NCBI GenBank assembly: GCA_903813345.2
Contig: CAIIXF020000006.1
Span: 37,973,348-38,037,347 of the forward strand
DNA: 64,000 bases
Reading direction: 5' to 3'
Source of the DNA: Owenia fusiformis
Lineage: Eukaryota; Annelida; Polychaeta; Sabellida; Oweniidae
The translations under genes were made by a program, and so were the position numbers. Below the pieces are notes generated by a model. It made no database searches and was not told where the DNA came from. It saw nothing but the letters and a program-made list of their open reading frames with translations. Below are positions 45,128-57,536 of the stretch, piece after piece; within the stretch, counting starts at the first letter, position 1, and every line of letters begins with the position of its first letter.

Positions 45128-48100
45128 TCAAAAACAAACAATAGTTGAGATTGAGCCATAAACATGCTTTAAACACACTTTCCAGCAAGGATGTTGACAA
45201 ACTAATGGAAGGGGGGGGATGTAGAGCTCACCAGTAAAACCTGTAGGAGACATGAAGGAGGTATTGTTGTAGGGTGTGCCGTTGTATTGCATGCTGGGAT
45301 CACACCATCCTTCATAGAATCCTTGAGTACACTCCACTGGCACATCGCAGCCTGAAAAACAGTATAACACAATAGTTCAGACCTTTATGTTGAGTATGGG
45401 ATGACAGTTAAGATTTCCATGTAGAGTATGACACAAAAGCTTAGACTCTCATGTAGAGAATGTCATGAGATTTCAGATTTTCATGTAGAGTTTGACACAA
45501 AAGTTCAGACTCTCATGTAGAGAATGTCATGAGATTTCAGATTTTCATGTAGAGTTTGACACAAAAGTTCAGACTCTCATGTAGAGAATGTCATGAGATT
45601 TCAGATTTTCATGTAGAGTTTGACACAAAAGTTCAGACTTTCATGTAGAGTATGGCATGAGAGTTCAGACTCATCGAGTATGACACAATAGTCCAGACTC
45701 TCATGTACAGTATGACACAATAGATCAGACTCTCATGTAGAGTTTGACACAAAAGTTCAGACTTTCATGTAGAGTATGGTATGAGAGTTCAGACTCCTCG
45801 AGTATGACACAATAGTCCAGACTCTCATGTACAGTATGACAATAGTTCAGACTCTCATGTAGAGAATGTCATGAGATTTCAGATTTACATGTAGAGCTTG
45901 ACACAAAAGTTCAGACTTTCATGTAGAGTATGGCATGAGAGTTCAGACTCCTCGAGTATGACACAATAGTCCAGACTTCCATGTAGAGTATGACACAATA
46001 GTTCAAACTTCTAGAGTATGACACAGTTGAACTATTGTGGATGTTATGTAAAGTATGACACAATATGTGTGAAGACAGTCTTTCAATCAACCGTGTGCAA
46101 GATTATGGTGTATTTAAGTTGCATTCTGAACTTCTTCTAGACTATTTTTAGCTTCAACATTGATGTAGTTATCTCTTAGAATATCTTTTCTTTTAACCTC
46201 TTGAATCCCAGGCTCTAATTCTAAAATCAATTGAAACCAGAGAATGTTTTGTTTCTGCCACCTTTTGACATACCTATACAACTTTAGATGCTCAACTTAG
46301 TAAAATTAGATGGCAGAGATCATTTCTACACATTTTAAAAAAATTTGGTGTAAATTTGATGGAAATTGTTCAAATAAGAGCAATTTTAGTTAGCAATTTT
46401 GTGACAGATTTTCTCGTTGCTCTGGGTTTCAAGATCATTTCTGAGGTGACGAGAAATCTTGTCACTCCAGGACATGAAGAGGTTAATATTATACAAATAG
46501 TGACTGCGGCTTCGGGAATAGTACATTGTAGAGGATATTCCCAAGGGGAAATCATTTACACTATTGCTCGAAATTAGGCAGTCACTATTTGTTTTATTAT
46601 ATACCCTATACTGACTCTTGTCCCGTTTCCTCTGCGAAGGCCAAAAAGGCTTAGAAAGCCCCCTCCCCGGGTCCATTGTTAGCATTATAAGCTGTAACGT
46701 CATCAGATGCTCAACAGAAATGTTTGCCTCTGAGACTCTCACTTGACAAATTCAATCGCGTTTAACACGCGGAATAGATTATCATAACACTTGAAATTAC
46801 ACAGACGTATTGAGCTTAGGGAACTTTATACACGTTGCTTATACTGTATCGTTCACGCACGTTTGTCATGGTGAACAGAGTTGATTTGTGTTTGTGCTCA
46901 TCCTCCATTTTTCTGTTTTTCGTCTGCGCAGTGATGATGCGCAGACGTTTCCAAGGGTAAAGAAGTTGCAATTGTGACGTCAGCGGGCAATAGTTCAAAT
47001 GTATATTCCCGCTGACGTCACATTTGAGGGAATATAACTTTCCGAGGGAAATAGTAAATCTATTTCGGAACACGTGACTAGGCATTGACCAATCAGGATT
47101 AGTGTTACAATCAGGATTAGTGTTACATATTGTATATTGTATACAATGCAAGTATATATTGGGTATATAATTAGAACAAAAATTTACCTTCATAGTTGAA
47201 TGTTGTCTGCATCCCCTGTCCCTGTGTTTGTAGTCCTTTCTGTGATCCCAGTAATAATTGTCCCTTATGTATATTTTGGAGTACCTCTGGCCCTAATGTT
47301 ATTTGTCCCTTTTGTGAGTTGTCAGGAACTTGTGGTTGGATTGTTAGTTTGCCTTTTCGTGTACCTTGAATGACTTGTGGACCTAGTGCCAAATATCCTT
47401 TCTGTGTGTTTTGAAGGACCTCTGGCACATGGATCTCATTCCCTTGACTCCATAAAACCCCATGAGGAGGGTTACTTTCATTTTGAATTTGGGGATTTTG
47501 AGGCATGGTATGGACGTTTTGAGGTAGGTTGTTTTTAGAATAAACTTGGGGGCATAGATAATTGTTTTGTTTTTGTACGAGGGACATGATTTCTGGCTGG
47601 TCCCCTCCACCTGGGGACAGTAAACTCTGGCTATAGTGGTCATATATTTGTACAACTGGGTGCTGAGCAGTTGACATCTGAGGTGTTTGTGTATTATATG
47701 GGTTTCCAAGGTGACCCTGTGGAGCAGGGGCATTCTGGGTGTTTAACATGCGGGGGTATCTTGCGCTGGGATAGTTAACCGCAGATGGCTTATTGGCAAG
47801 TAGACTCTGGATATTTGATAATTCTGATCTCGGCATCATCGGAGTAGCAATAGTGAAGTTAGCTCGTGGGTTCATAATGCGTTGGTGGTGATTTCCCGTT
47901 GCATCTTCAGCACCATTATATGTTGCTGATTGTGACCTTTGAGCACCTTGTACTTTGTTAGATTTTGACTTTCTCGCAGTTTTATTCTTCATAAATGCCA
48001 GTACGTTTTCTTGAGCTTGGAGGGGCACATAACCATGTTGACTGTATGGTATCCAGTTGGTCTGTAAGGCAGGAAGACCCTTTGGGATAATGGGAATATC

Positions 48101-51100
48101 TCCACTCATCGATGCATACTGTAGAAGGTTCCCATCTGATTTTACAGCCCTTGGTGCAGGGATATTTGGCTTTGTTTTTTTAGGGAATTTACATGGGGAC
48201 TGTCTTTTATGTAACTCAATTGGACCAGGTTTCATATTGTATGATGTTTCTCCAATGGACAAGCTTCGTTTTCTTTTGCGTTTCTCTTTTGATTTCTGCA
48301 ACAGTTTCTTATTCATGCAGATCTTGTCTCTCTTTCCCGGTTCTGTAATCGTGGTCCAAATTCCTGGTGTGGTAACAAAGTCTCCAAATGAGGTGGTTTT
48401 CGGGTCCTTGCTTTTTGCATTTTCTTTGAACTGATCAACGATTTTCTGATTTTTGACCTCAACTTCTGAGGCCCACTTTGACAGTACATCTGTAGCCTTG
48501 TCTACAGATGGATTAGTTGTAACTGGGGTTTTAAGAGGAACAACTTTAAACTTTTGTCCCTTATAGACATCTTTGTGATTTTTCACTTTGAATCGGACAA
48601 TGCTGCCTAATTTACTACATACGATGGATTTTCCATCGGGATTTACTTTATCTCCTTTTGGTTCCAAATTAATATGTTTCGTTTTCGTTGCATCTTCATT
48701 TTTCTCACTTGGGGTTTTGATTGGCTCCATCATGCTGTTATTGTTCTTATCAATGGTCTCATCTTGGAGCTCAATATCATCTTCCATCTGTATTTTCCAA
48801 TGGGTAACACTAGTTGAAAGATTCTCATCATCGGTGTCATCTAAATGGACACTTTCATCTGATATTAAGTCATCTTCATCTCCACTCAAGTCATCTATTT
48901 CTGCTTCGCTAGGAATTGTGTCCTCTTGGGTTTGACAGTCATTATCAGGTGTTTTCTTTTCTTTCTTCTCTGTATCATGTTTAGATTCATCACTCAACCC
49001 TTTATCAGTTGCTGTCTTTCTGCTCTTTGGTGTTATTGATTTGATCAGCTCTATTGCCATGTGTTTTACCAGGTCCTGTTTGCTTGATGCATCCAATGTT
49101 GACGCTGCATCCTCTTTGTTGTTCGCATCATTTGACCTTGGTGCTGCAGCGTCTTCATTCATACTGACAGAGCTTGGTGGTTTATCACATTTTATCTTTG
49201 AGTCTGAGTTGGACTTATCAGTTTTCTTAGTGATACTTTTTGGGAGTGGATTTTCCTCATCTTCCACCTCACCATCAGCCTTCGTCTTCCCATCTTTAGA
49301 GTCATCATCTGATGAGTTATTCACCACATCAATAAACTCATCATCCAGCATATTGTCAGTGAACTTCTTTAATAGTTTTACAGCATTCTCCGCCTCATCT
49401 ACATTGTGAATTGCATCGTTTTCTTTATTGGCATCATCTTTGGGGGTGTACAGCTGATTTACATCTATGGTATTAAGGGTGTTTGTTTTTGGGTGGACAG
49501 CTATGTCATGGATCTTATTGGGTTGATCTTTGGTGGTTGTCTTTCTTCCTAGCCCCATTGCTATCACTCCATCTGGGATGATTGGTCGGCCAAGGGAATT
49601 TGCCTCAGTACTTTGGAGAGGTTCGTCTTCCTGGTGGAAAAAATAAGGAATTCAATTCATGTAATAGGCCTTTCCAAGATATACCCTGCCACCGTATAAG
49701 ACATCATCAATCTCTAGCCAATATAATATGATAGCTTCTTTGATGTACCAAAAGCTGGAAGGGTTTATTGAAAAGTAAAAATTGTTATGACCCTTACGGA
49801 AAATAATTGCTGCGACAGCGCTGTGACAGCGCTGTCGCAGCGCTGTGACAGCATATAGGCTTAAAATGATGGCTGGATCAATTTCAGCAACAATCCTCTC
49901 ACATCCATACGCTGCGAGAATGCTGTGAGAGCGCTGTCACAGCATTCTATTTCCATCCATCGCTGCGAGAGGGATGTGACAGTAATTAAGTGGCTGGATC
50001 AATTACAGCAACATGTTCTCTTAGCCAAAGTTTGTGGCAGCGCTCTCACAGCACTCTCACAGCCCTCTCACAGCAGGAAGTACCAATGCATTGTGGGTTA
50101 AAAAATTCAAACTTAAAATCAGTTAGAGCAGGAATTTTGTAGGAGGAAAGAACAAAGGAGTTATGCTGAAATGGCCATCATATCATTACTAATTTACAAA
50201 GCATATGTAAGGTATTGTACTACTGATTATTTATAGATACCTTTGGAATGTTCTAGTGATCTAAGAAAAAGGATCAAATGAAATGAATTTTGTGCAAGTT
50301 AGTACTTACTGCATGGTTAAACTAAAGGTCTGAAATATCAATGTATTAGCACATATAGACATTATAGTGCATCATAAAGGATAAAATTGATACAATTGGG
50401 GCAATTTTGCATGTACATGTGCAATAACAGCTATACACATCTTTCAAACTGAACAATGGAATTCAAGGCAAAAACCAAATAAGGAGTGCATATAGGATAT
50501 ATAAGCTGGCTTGAATCCATAAAGTAAGTTTCTAATTAAATGCAAACTTGATCTAGGGTGCAAATATATTGTCATCAGTTAGATGGAAATGCAGGGTCTT
50601 GGTAGCTAAATGTTTTCTGATATCCCTTATCTTCTTGTCTTGTTGCTATATAGGTAACTAAAATTTATGTGTAGGAAGGATGCATAATCAATGCCATATA
50701 TGGCAATGCTGTGAGAGCGCTGTCGCAGCCTCATTTGCATGGTACATTCCGATGGGCTGTCACAGCGCTGTGAGAGCGCTGTCGCAGCACTGTGAAAGCG
50801 CTGTCGCAGCGCTGTGACAGCGGGCTGTGAGAGCGCTGCGAGAGCGGGCTGTGAGAGCGCTGTGACAGCGGGCTGTGAGAGCGCTGTGACAGCGGGCTGT
50901 GAGAGCGCTGTGACAGCGGGCTGTGACAGCCAGTAAATTTGTATAAGGGGAGCAACAGTATCCCCTTGAAATGTATTTCAAATAATCAGCTCTGGGTTAA
51001 CTCTTCAAATAGTGCCATAGCCAGGCCCTGAGCCAACATGGCCAAAGAGATTCAGGTTGGTCAAAATTGTCAAATTCAAACCCCCTCAATGCCCCCCCCC

Positions 51101-54100
51101 ACCCTTGGCAAAAGCTGGCTATTGGCCTGACATCCCTATCTCCAGGGCACACTGTGGTGAAAATGAAGATATTCAAGAGGATGCCATTCCTACATTCTGT
51201 GCAAACTAATTGTTCTAAAAATATAAATTAAACTGTCATGATTTTTTTCGATAAATAAAAATATTCAAATACTGTAAAACGGGTAATTTTGACACCGGGA
51301 AATTTTAGCGATTTTTCAATTTTAGGGGGTTTTAGCGCGGGAAATTTTAGCGAAATAAAGATTAATCTTTAAAAAATCAAACTAGCGAAATGCATTAGAA
51401 ATTTTATCATTTATGGCAGAAGAATGAATAACGGACATGACAGAGGAATTATCAAAATGTAAGACTTCTAATGCACATGGTATTGGTCCAAACTACTGTA
51501 ATCTCATCTGACTAATCACAAAATCACGGTAGCATTTAAATACATACGATTTCACCCTATGCAGACAGAGCCTGTGGGAAATATTGGATGCGGAGCAAAT
51601 GAGCGGAGGGTGCGGAGCTAACGGTTATTTTTGAATTTAAATTTGGGATATTTCTGAAACTAAGCTGTTTTGGGACTTCAAATATACCAAGATATGTGAA
51701 TTTGACACCAAATATCAATACAATTGTGAAAATAGTAGCGCAATTCATTCTATAGCGACGCAGTGTGCCTTAAACCTTTCCCAGACCTATATATTTTGAA
51801 ATTATCCTTTTAATACTGAGTCCCCAGCATTCATAAAAAATGGTGTTCAAGGTGCACTATCTATACAAATTATTTTTGCATCTTGGAAGCCAGGCAGTAT
51901 CTGTGTGATTTTATAAAAATTCGGAAATCTTTTCAGATATGAGCCCCCTCTAAATATTGGGTGCGGAGCAGCTCCATAAACGTAGCTCCGCACCCAATAT
52001 TTAGAGGGGCTCATATCTGAAGAACATTTCCGAATTTTTATAAAATCACACAGATACTGCCTGGCTTCCAAGATGCAAAAATAATTTGCATGGGTAGTGT
52101 ATCTTGAACACCATTTTTTATGAATGCTGGGGACGCAGTATTAAAAGGATAGTCTCAAAATATATAGGTCTGGGAAATGTTTAAGGCATACTGCGTCGCT
52201 ATAAAATGAATTGCACTACTATTTTCACAATTTTATTGATATTTGGTGTCAAATACACATATCTTGGTATATTTGAAGTCCCAAAACGGCTTAGTTTCAG
52301 AAATATCCCAATTTTAAATTCAAAAATGACCGTTAGCTCCGCACCCTCCGCTCATTTGCGCCGCACCCAATATTTCCCACAGGCTCTGTCTGCATAGGGT
52401 GGATTTAAAAATATTTACCTTTTTCAAATTACAAACCGGAAGTCGAGCACTGAACGAAAAGCTCCTTAAATACTAGTATTCATGTAATTTCCCGGGAATT
52501 TGCAAATTTTAGCGCCCGGTTTATTTTAACCCCGGTTTATTTTAGCGAATTGAATTTTTAGCGAAACTATAGCGTTCGCTAACAATTACCCCTCGCTAAC
52601 AATACCCGTTTTACAGTAACACAATATTTAACAAGACGGGAGTGATAAATATCGCACCTTGAAGAGCAAAATAGCCACCATGTAATTTAATAGATAACAA
52701 CAATGTAGCACTTTTGTTATTAAGCTTTTTATTAAAATATATTGATTAAGGTCTATTCTCAGTTTGGAGAACGAAGTTCATCACTCTAAATGAGCGCTAT
52801 CCCTGCTTCGGATACATTTGATTTTTTTACACAATAGTTATAATATAGTTATAATTCAATTTGGGTGATATTTCTTGATTTTTCATAAAAAATATTAGCG
52901 TATCGAGACTTGAATTCTATTGAATCAGTCTACTGCACCGTTATCCCTGCTTCGGACAATTTTGATATTTTTACATCTTGTAGATTTAGATGTCCTCTTT
53001 TGAATATTCATTATTTGATTTGGGTGATATTTCTATATTTTTCATGAAAAGAATTATTAGCGCAGGAGACTTTTCTCCAAACCGAGACTCATCCATTACC
53101 TCGGCTGACTCCATGTCACATGACTCTATGTCAAAATGAGGCTCCATGGGTTCCGGCACCCGTCTACGTCGCACTCTGAATTTACTGTTGGTCTCATACT
53201 CGGTTAGTTTCTGTTTTTTCTGAAAGACATTTTATCTTTTATGAAAACATATATGTAAATGTAGGGTGTTTCAAAAGTACTGAACAAAATTTTATGGACA
53301 TACTAAATAATATTTAATCATAGTCAATAGTGGTTTAATTTTTTACTCAAGTTAGATCAAATTTTTACTCAAGTTAGATCATTCAATTATCTATTCATTG
53401 TCATTGTCATTTGATTGAATAGTGCTTCAATTATACAAAACCATGGTAACATGGGATCACACAGGACCAGAGTGAATCACACACAGCCAAGAATGTCTTA
53501 CAAAAACACTCCCTTTTGTAGTTTTTTTTTATATTAACACACTTAGTAATTGTTTAAAGGGAGCATGCCTTAAAAGTGGAGCTTAAAAAACAACTGATTG
53601 AGGTGGCAGGTGACTGACTTCTGTCACAGTTTATGCACAACAGACAAGCTAAAAAGGGTGCATTATGTTATCTTAATTCATGAAATATATTAATAAATGA
53701 GAATTCAAATAGTATGATTTTAAATGTTCACAAATGCCATGAGAGGTAAGAGTGTTCTCCTAATTTTTGGAGGAATTATGAAAATCAAATCACACTTTTA
53801 ATTTTGTTGTGGTATTAAAAAAAGTGAATTTCTGGCATACAGCTAATGATTGGTGAAGTCTCATAACTTTTTAACCACTCCTCATATTCACTAATTCAAT
53901 GAATGAATAGCCGTTCAATGGTTTTTATCAGAAAATTAAAATTGTGTGAAAGATTTTATACTGTTCAGGGAAAATCATAAGAATTCTAAAAAGGCAAGAA
54001 TCATGTATTACAAATCTTAGCTAACATCAAAAACAATTGCTTTTTAAAGGCCCAGCGTAAAGTTTGAAAATATATTTTATCAATCAATTATTAACTATTT

Positions 54101-57100
54101 GTCATGTCTTTAAAAGATATTTTAGAGTTTTTTGAGAATTTTTTTTATCAAAATACATGTGAGAATGTATGCTATGCATTGGTGTGGAGTATCGCTTATC
54201 AAAAAGAGGTGTGACCTCTAAAAATAAATTCATAATAATCTTTTTCAAGCAAAAAGTCCTTCAAAAAAACACTTTTAGATATAAAAAAGTTTCATGTATC
54301 ACATTTTGGTATCATTGCGTAAGACTACAATATAAGCCAAAGTTATGTGGGTGCTTTAACTGTTTTCTAAGACCAACATTTGATTTTATCTGAAGTCTCA
54401 ATGATTAAATTCATTTAAAAGTTTATAAAAAAACTTAAGTAAGTTTATACCCAGTGGTGTTTTTCTGCTGCTTCTGCTTTAACTCTGAGCAAAGTGGATT
54501 CATCAGCTATACGCCACACACCTCCTTTACCTGGCTCCCCTCTGCGCTTAGACACAACAAACCTTGGCGTTGTAGACAAACGGTGGCGAATTCCATTCTA
54601 AAACAAACATAAACTATATTATATATCATATGGCTCAATTTAATCAAATGTGCAAAAACATAGACAGCAAGAATTAGAGATCATAAGGTGTAAAATGTTA
54701 GGAGCAATCTTTTCAATTAACCATGTCAGGGTGTCCCAATAAAGGGGTCAGGGGTCAGGGTGTTCCAAATTTAAGATGCTGAAATGTCCAAATTCTAGAA
54801 TTGAAAAATTCTTCAGAATTATCCCATGATAATTTTACTGACATGATCCAAAGTATTTTGATTAAATAAAATGTGACCTCTTATTTACCTGCCATCCTAA
54901 ATTGATTGGGTCTCTGTAATATGAGAACTTTGACCTGGAATACATAACAATGTGTAAACTTAAATTATACATTATATTTGATTATTAACTACAAAATTAT
55001 ATAGGAGTTGTACATATGCCAAATTTCATTTCAATTTTCAATAGCATTTGGGTGCAGTGGTGGGTACTACTGCGCAATTGATAACACAAGACCTAAATTA
55101 GAACCCTGTGTAACACCATTACCGAAATGTGATCAAATGTACAGTTTTTGACTTCTTACCTGATCCAATTGTAAATATCTGAAAGGCATAGTGGACCTTT
55201 GTCAGTTAAGGCAGCCTCAATGAGTTCCCCATATGTAAATGGTGGTTTGTGTCCCCTTTCTTCACCAGACATAGCACTTGGGACATCTGCAGCTGTAGTA
55301 TATAGACAAACCAATTAATTTATTGCATACTAAACTGATTGTAGAATCAAGCTTTTTCAATTTGACCTCAAATGACCTTGACCTGTCTTCATTATTTTAT
55401 TGTACTAATAACACTGTATTTTCCTGTCATAATTATCAATCTCTGGGTATATTTAGAAGTTGTTTAAATTGATTTCAAATATTTTGGGAACATTTTCATC
55501 CATGATATAATTTCATTGAAAAATCTATTTACATTATAAAACTTAATCAATTCATGTATATATTATGGCCTCTCTTGATCTCACGTGACCTTTAAATGAC
55601 CTATTTTTTATTATTTTTACCTAGTTTCTTTGATTTCTTCTTGTAAGAAAGTTTTGAGTCAGGCTTGTCTTTGGGTAAGCCATCGGGTGAAGCATTATAT
55701 CCAACCAGCCAAGCTAGGTCTCCGAGATCGTCAGTTTTCACCATTTCTTCAATCAAAGCCTGAAAGTACAAAAATAATGAACAATGTGGCCTAGCATAAG
55801 AAATTACTTTTGAAGGTGTTGTCAGTATTTATATTCATAATAACGCAGATGCGAGTAAGTAGTTACCAGTTTCACCACCAGGTGGCTCATTCGGGTCAGA
55901 TAACATGGCGGGTACATAGTAGAAAGTTCCCTTTAACTTAATTACATCTGTTTTAGTGGTTCAATTTTCATATAACCCTTATGTATTTAATTGTTATGTA
56001 AATTAAAATATGTCAAATAAAAGAAATGTTATCTGTCCAATACAAGAAAAGATATTTCACTTTTTGTGATTTCGTAACACTAGAAGTCGACATTTTCAAA
56101 AAAAATTAAATTTTCAAAGTTGATAAACAATTTTCGAAACCATATTTCAAGAAGTACTTTTACATGTAGATTTCAAATATGACATCACTTTGACTGAATT
56201 TTGAATATTTAATGACGTAAATCAAGATTATTTCTACTCGCATCTATCTGCATGGTCTATTCAGTTATTTAAGTCATCCAAAAGAAATTGTCTATGGCAC
56301 ATATAAGTGTGTGTGCCACATACAGACAAGACTAAATGAATGGGTTAAGATCCCGGTGGGGGGGGTGTGGAGCCAGAAAATGTATTGAGTTAATGGCCCA
56401 AAAAATTTGTAAGCTTAGGCCAGGGCCTCAAAAATGGGCCTTTTGGGGCATGATTTGGACTTTTTGGCCAATTTGTCAAAAAATGGGCCTCAATTTTTTC
56501 AAAATTTGAGCCCAATTTTTGTTTTTTAGGCTAGGGGCCAATTTTTTTTCCACACAGCTCTAGCCTAGATCTAGTCTAAAAGAAATTTTTTACAACCTCA
56601 AAATATGACCCCCCCTTGTTATATCTGGATCCGCCAGCCCACTGACCCCCCCCCCCCCACCCTTCCAAGGGCGCTACAATAGAAACATCCATGGCTCCCC
56701 AGTTCCTCGAACCTAATCACCCTGGGGTAAGCTTAAGCTTAGGCCTTAATTCCCGGTAAATTGGACACCTCCCAAATACGTTGACATTCCCTATGAAGCT
56801 CGGGCTTCTAAAGGCCCTACCTTCTTCTGAGGCGAATTGGCTTGAGACTGAGTAACCGGGCGCACTTATCCCGTTCCCGGACTATGGACTATAGTCCGGG
56901 AACGGGATAAGGGCGCACGATTGCTCTAGTCCTGGTACGGGATAAGCTCTCATGGAACTCGCAATCGCAAAAAATGCAGTCTGATTTCTCCGGACTTACT
57001 TACCGTATCGTCTCTGTGAAGTTGTTGTGTAAACTGATACAGTTCACCGGGTGACGTTGACAACAGCGTTTCGGAACCATCAAAACAATCTGCATACGTT

Positions 57101-57135
57101 GACAATTTCATTGTGACTGATGCAGACGATAACAA
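45128..57135 (-). CDS. Divergent forkhead-domain transcription factor
   Basis: The coding exons in transcript order are 57135-57004, 55759-55621, 55292-55160, 54934-54889, 54597-54451, 53219-53100, 49630-47188 and 45351-45128, 1127 residues. All junctions are GT-AG and phases agree. The forkhead (winged-helix, DNA-binding) domain covers about residues 106-180: KPPFTYGELIEAAL, LSDIYNWI, FSYYRDP, then recognition helix LGWQNGIRHRLS and wing GEPGKGGVWRI. The usual NSIRHNLS is NGIRHRLS here; the base-contacting N, R and H are kept. A basic block KFRVRRRRVP (212-221) may aid nuclear import. Residues 240-1054 come from one 2.4-kb exon: acidic and serine-rich first, then Gln/Pro-rich, probably disordered. 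I cannot assign a Fox subclass. The start could instead be the second Met, eight codons in. The last exon could splice at GTGAGC (45231) instead of ending at 45128. Confidence 0.88.
45370..46075. repeat. Minisatellite CAGACTCTCATGTAGAGTATG before the last forkhead exon
   Basis: About 20 units of 30-37 bp are built on GACACAATAGTTCAGACT and CTCATGTAGAGTATG. On the gene's strand the array ends about 18 bp before the acceptor of the last exon (45352), and its words (AACTATTGTGT) run into the acceptor region. No exon sequence is repeated. Confidence 0.9.
46193..46486. mobile_element. TTAACCTCTTGAATCCCAGG MITE, copy 2
   Basis: The ends are TTAACCTCTTGAATCCCAGG and CCAGGACATGAAGAGGTTAA, with TTAA at both edges. 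The interior matches copy 1 in AP2A intron 20. TTAA ends suggest a piggyBac- or Kolobok-like origin. Confidence 0.8.
46974..47022. repeat. Hairpin with two TGACGTCA words
   Basis: TGTGACGTCAGCGGG and CCCGCTGACGTCACA are perfect inverted arms around a loop of about 19 bp. Each arm carries the palindromic CRE octamer TGACGTCA. It lies in the last intron of the forkhead gene, so any regulatory role is speculative. Confidence 0.6.
49800..50075. repeat. GCTGTGACAGCG repeat cluster 1
   Basis: Clusters of CGCTGTGACAGCG, CGCTGTCGCAGCG and CGCTGTGAGAGCG words, each nearly palindromic, are interspersed with GGCTGGATCAATT(T/A)CAGCAAC words. It is in the large intron of the forkhead gene. GC-rich words stand out against AT-rich surroundings. 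Confidence 0.7.
50705..50935. repeat. GCTGTGAGAGCGCTGTGACAGCGG tandem cluster 2
   Basis: About ten units of 12 bp (GCTGTGAGAGC, GCTGTGACAGC) are arranged in 24-bp pairs, closely related to the cluster at 49800. The strand frames are open only because the period is a multiple of three. Confidence 0.85.
51022..51129. mobile_element. Possible decayed CAGGCCC-family MITE
   Basis: The ends CAGGCCCTGAGCCAA and GCTGGCTATTGGCCTG and the C-rich interior recall the 28911 family, but no target duplication is visible. Confidence 0.35.
51270..52618. mobile_element. TACTGTAAAACGGG MITE hosting a nested foldback
   Basis: The left end TACTGTAAAACGGGTAATTT and the right end CAATACCCGTTTTACAGTA are inverted repeats bounded by TA. 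The interior is made of TTTTAGCG and CCCGGTTTATTTTA words. A foldback element (51553-52401) has inserted in the middle. Confidence 0.75.
51553..52401. mobile_element. 849-bp foldback element, copy 2 (inverted)
   Basis: It has the same ends as copy 1 at 18367 (CACCCTATGCAGACAGAGCC) and the same length. The asymmetric centre is reversed, so it sits in the opposite orientation. The 5-bp direct repeat GATTT lies at 51548-51552 and 52402-52406. High similarity between the copies implies recent activity. Confidence 0.88.
56351..56645. mobile_element. Relative of the CCACTGG...GATCCAG MITE
   Basis: It shares the GGGCCTTTTGGGGCATGATT and GGATCCGCCAG words with the element at 1131-1413. The left end is weak. 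It is in intron 1 of the forkhead gene. Confidence 0.5.
56864..56911. repeat. Perfect 21-bp-arm hairpin
   Basis: CTTATCCCGTTCCCGGACTA and its exact inverse TAGTCCGGGAACGGGATAAG surround a loop of about 5 bp. GCGCAC words flank both sides in the same orientation. It is about 90 bp downstream of the forkhead first-exon donor. Confidence 0.75.
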
Positions 57136-57536
57136 TTACATCACTTCTCCGGATTGTGGTCCTTGCTGGGTTTGAATTTTCCAATCAATTATTTCTTATA
57201 TTATGGACGAGTCAGGCACATTTCTTTACCTTTTAAAATGTGTTTGAATAATTCATTTAAAACTTTAGTTAGCATCTTTTATAGTATTAGAAGCGTTTGA
57301 GTTCTTTACGCGTTTGTTTATTATGTTTGTTTACAGTATGAGCACATGGCTAATTTGCATAATTTTCCCAGAAGCCAAGTTGATTGTGAGCCGCCACATA
57401 TCCGGTGACGTCATCAAAACTTGCTCAACGGAATATTTTGCAAAACAACATGATTTCTTTCACAAAAAACCTGCAAAATACGTGATACCCTGACCAGAGT
57501 GATACCAAATTCCGCCTACCTTTAGTAAAGATCATC
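57136..57536. promoter_or_regulatory. Bidirectional promoter interval, forkhead gene and ILRUN
   Basis: The two start codons face away from each other with 401 bp between. A palindromic CRE, TGACGTCA, lies at 57406-57413, preceded by an ETS-like ATCCGG at about 57400-57405. An ATTTGCAT octamer-like word lies at 57354-57360. No TATA box is obvious at a sensible distance from either start. Shared control is inference. Confidence 0.5.

Noticed and set aside
48057-49409. Three + strand open frames of 115-125 codons
   Set aside because: They are antisense to the large forkhead exon, whose - strand frame is open for more than 800 codons and joins correctly at both ends.
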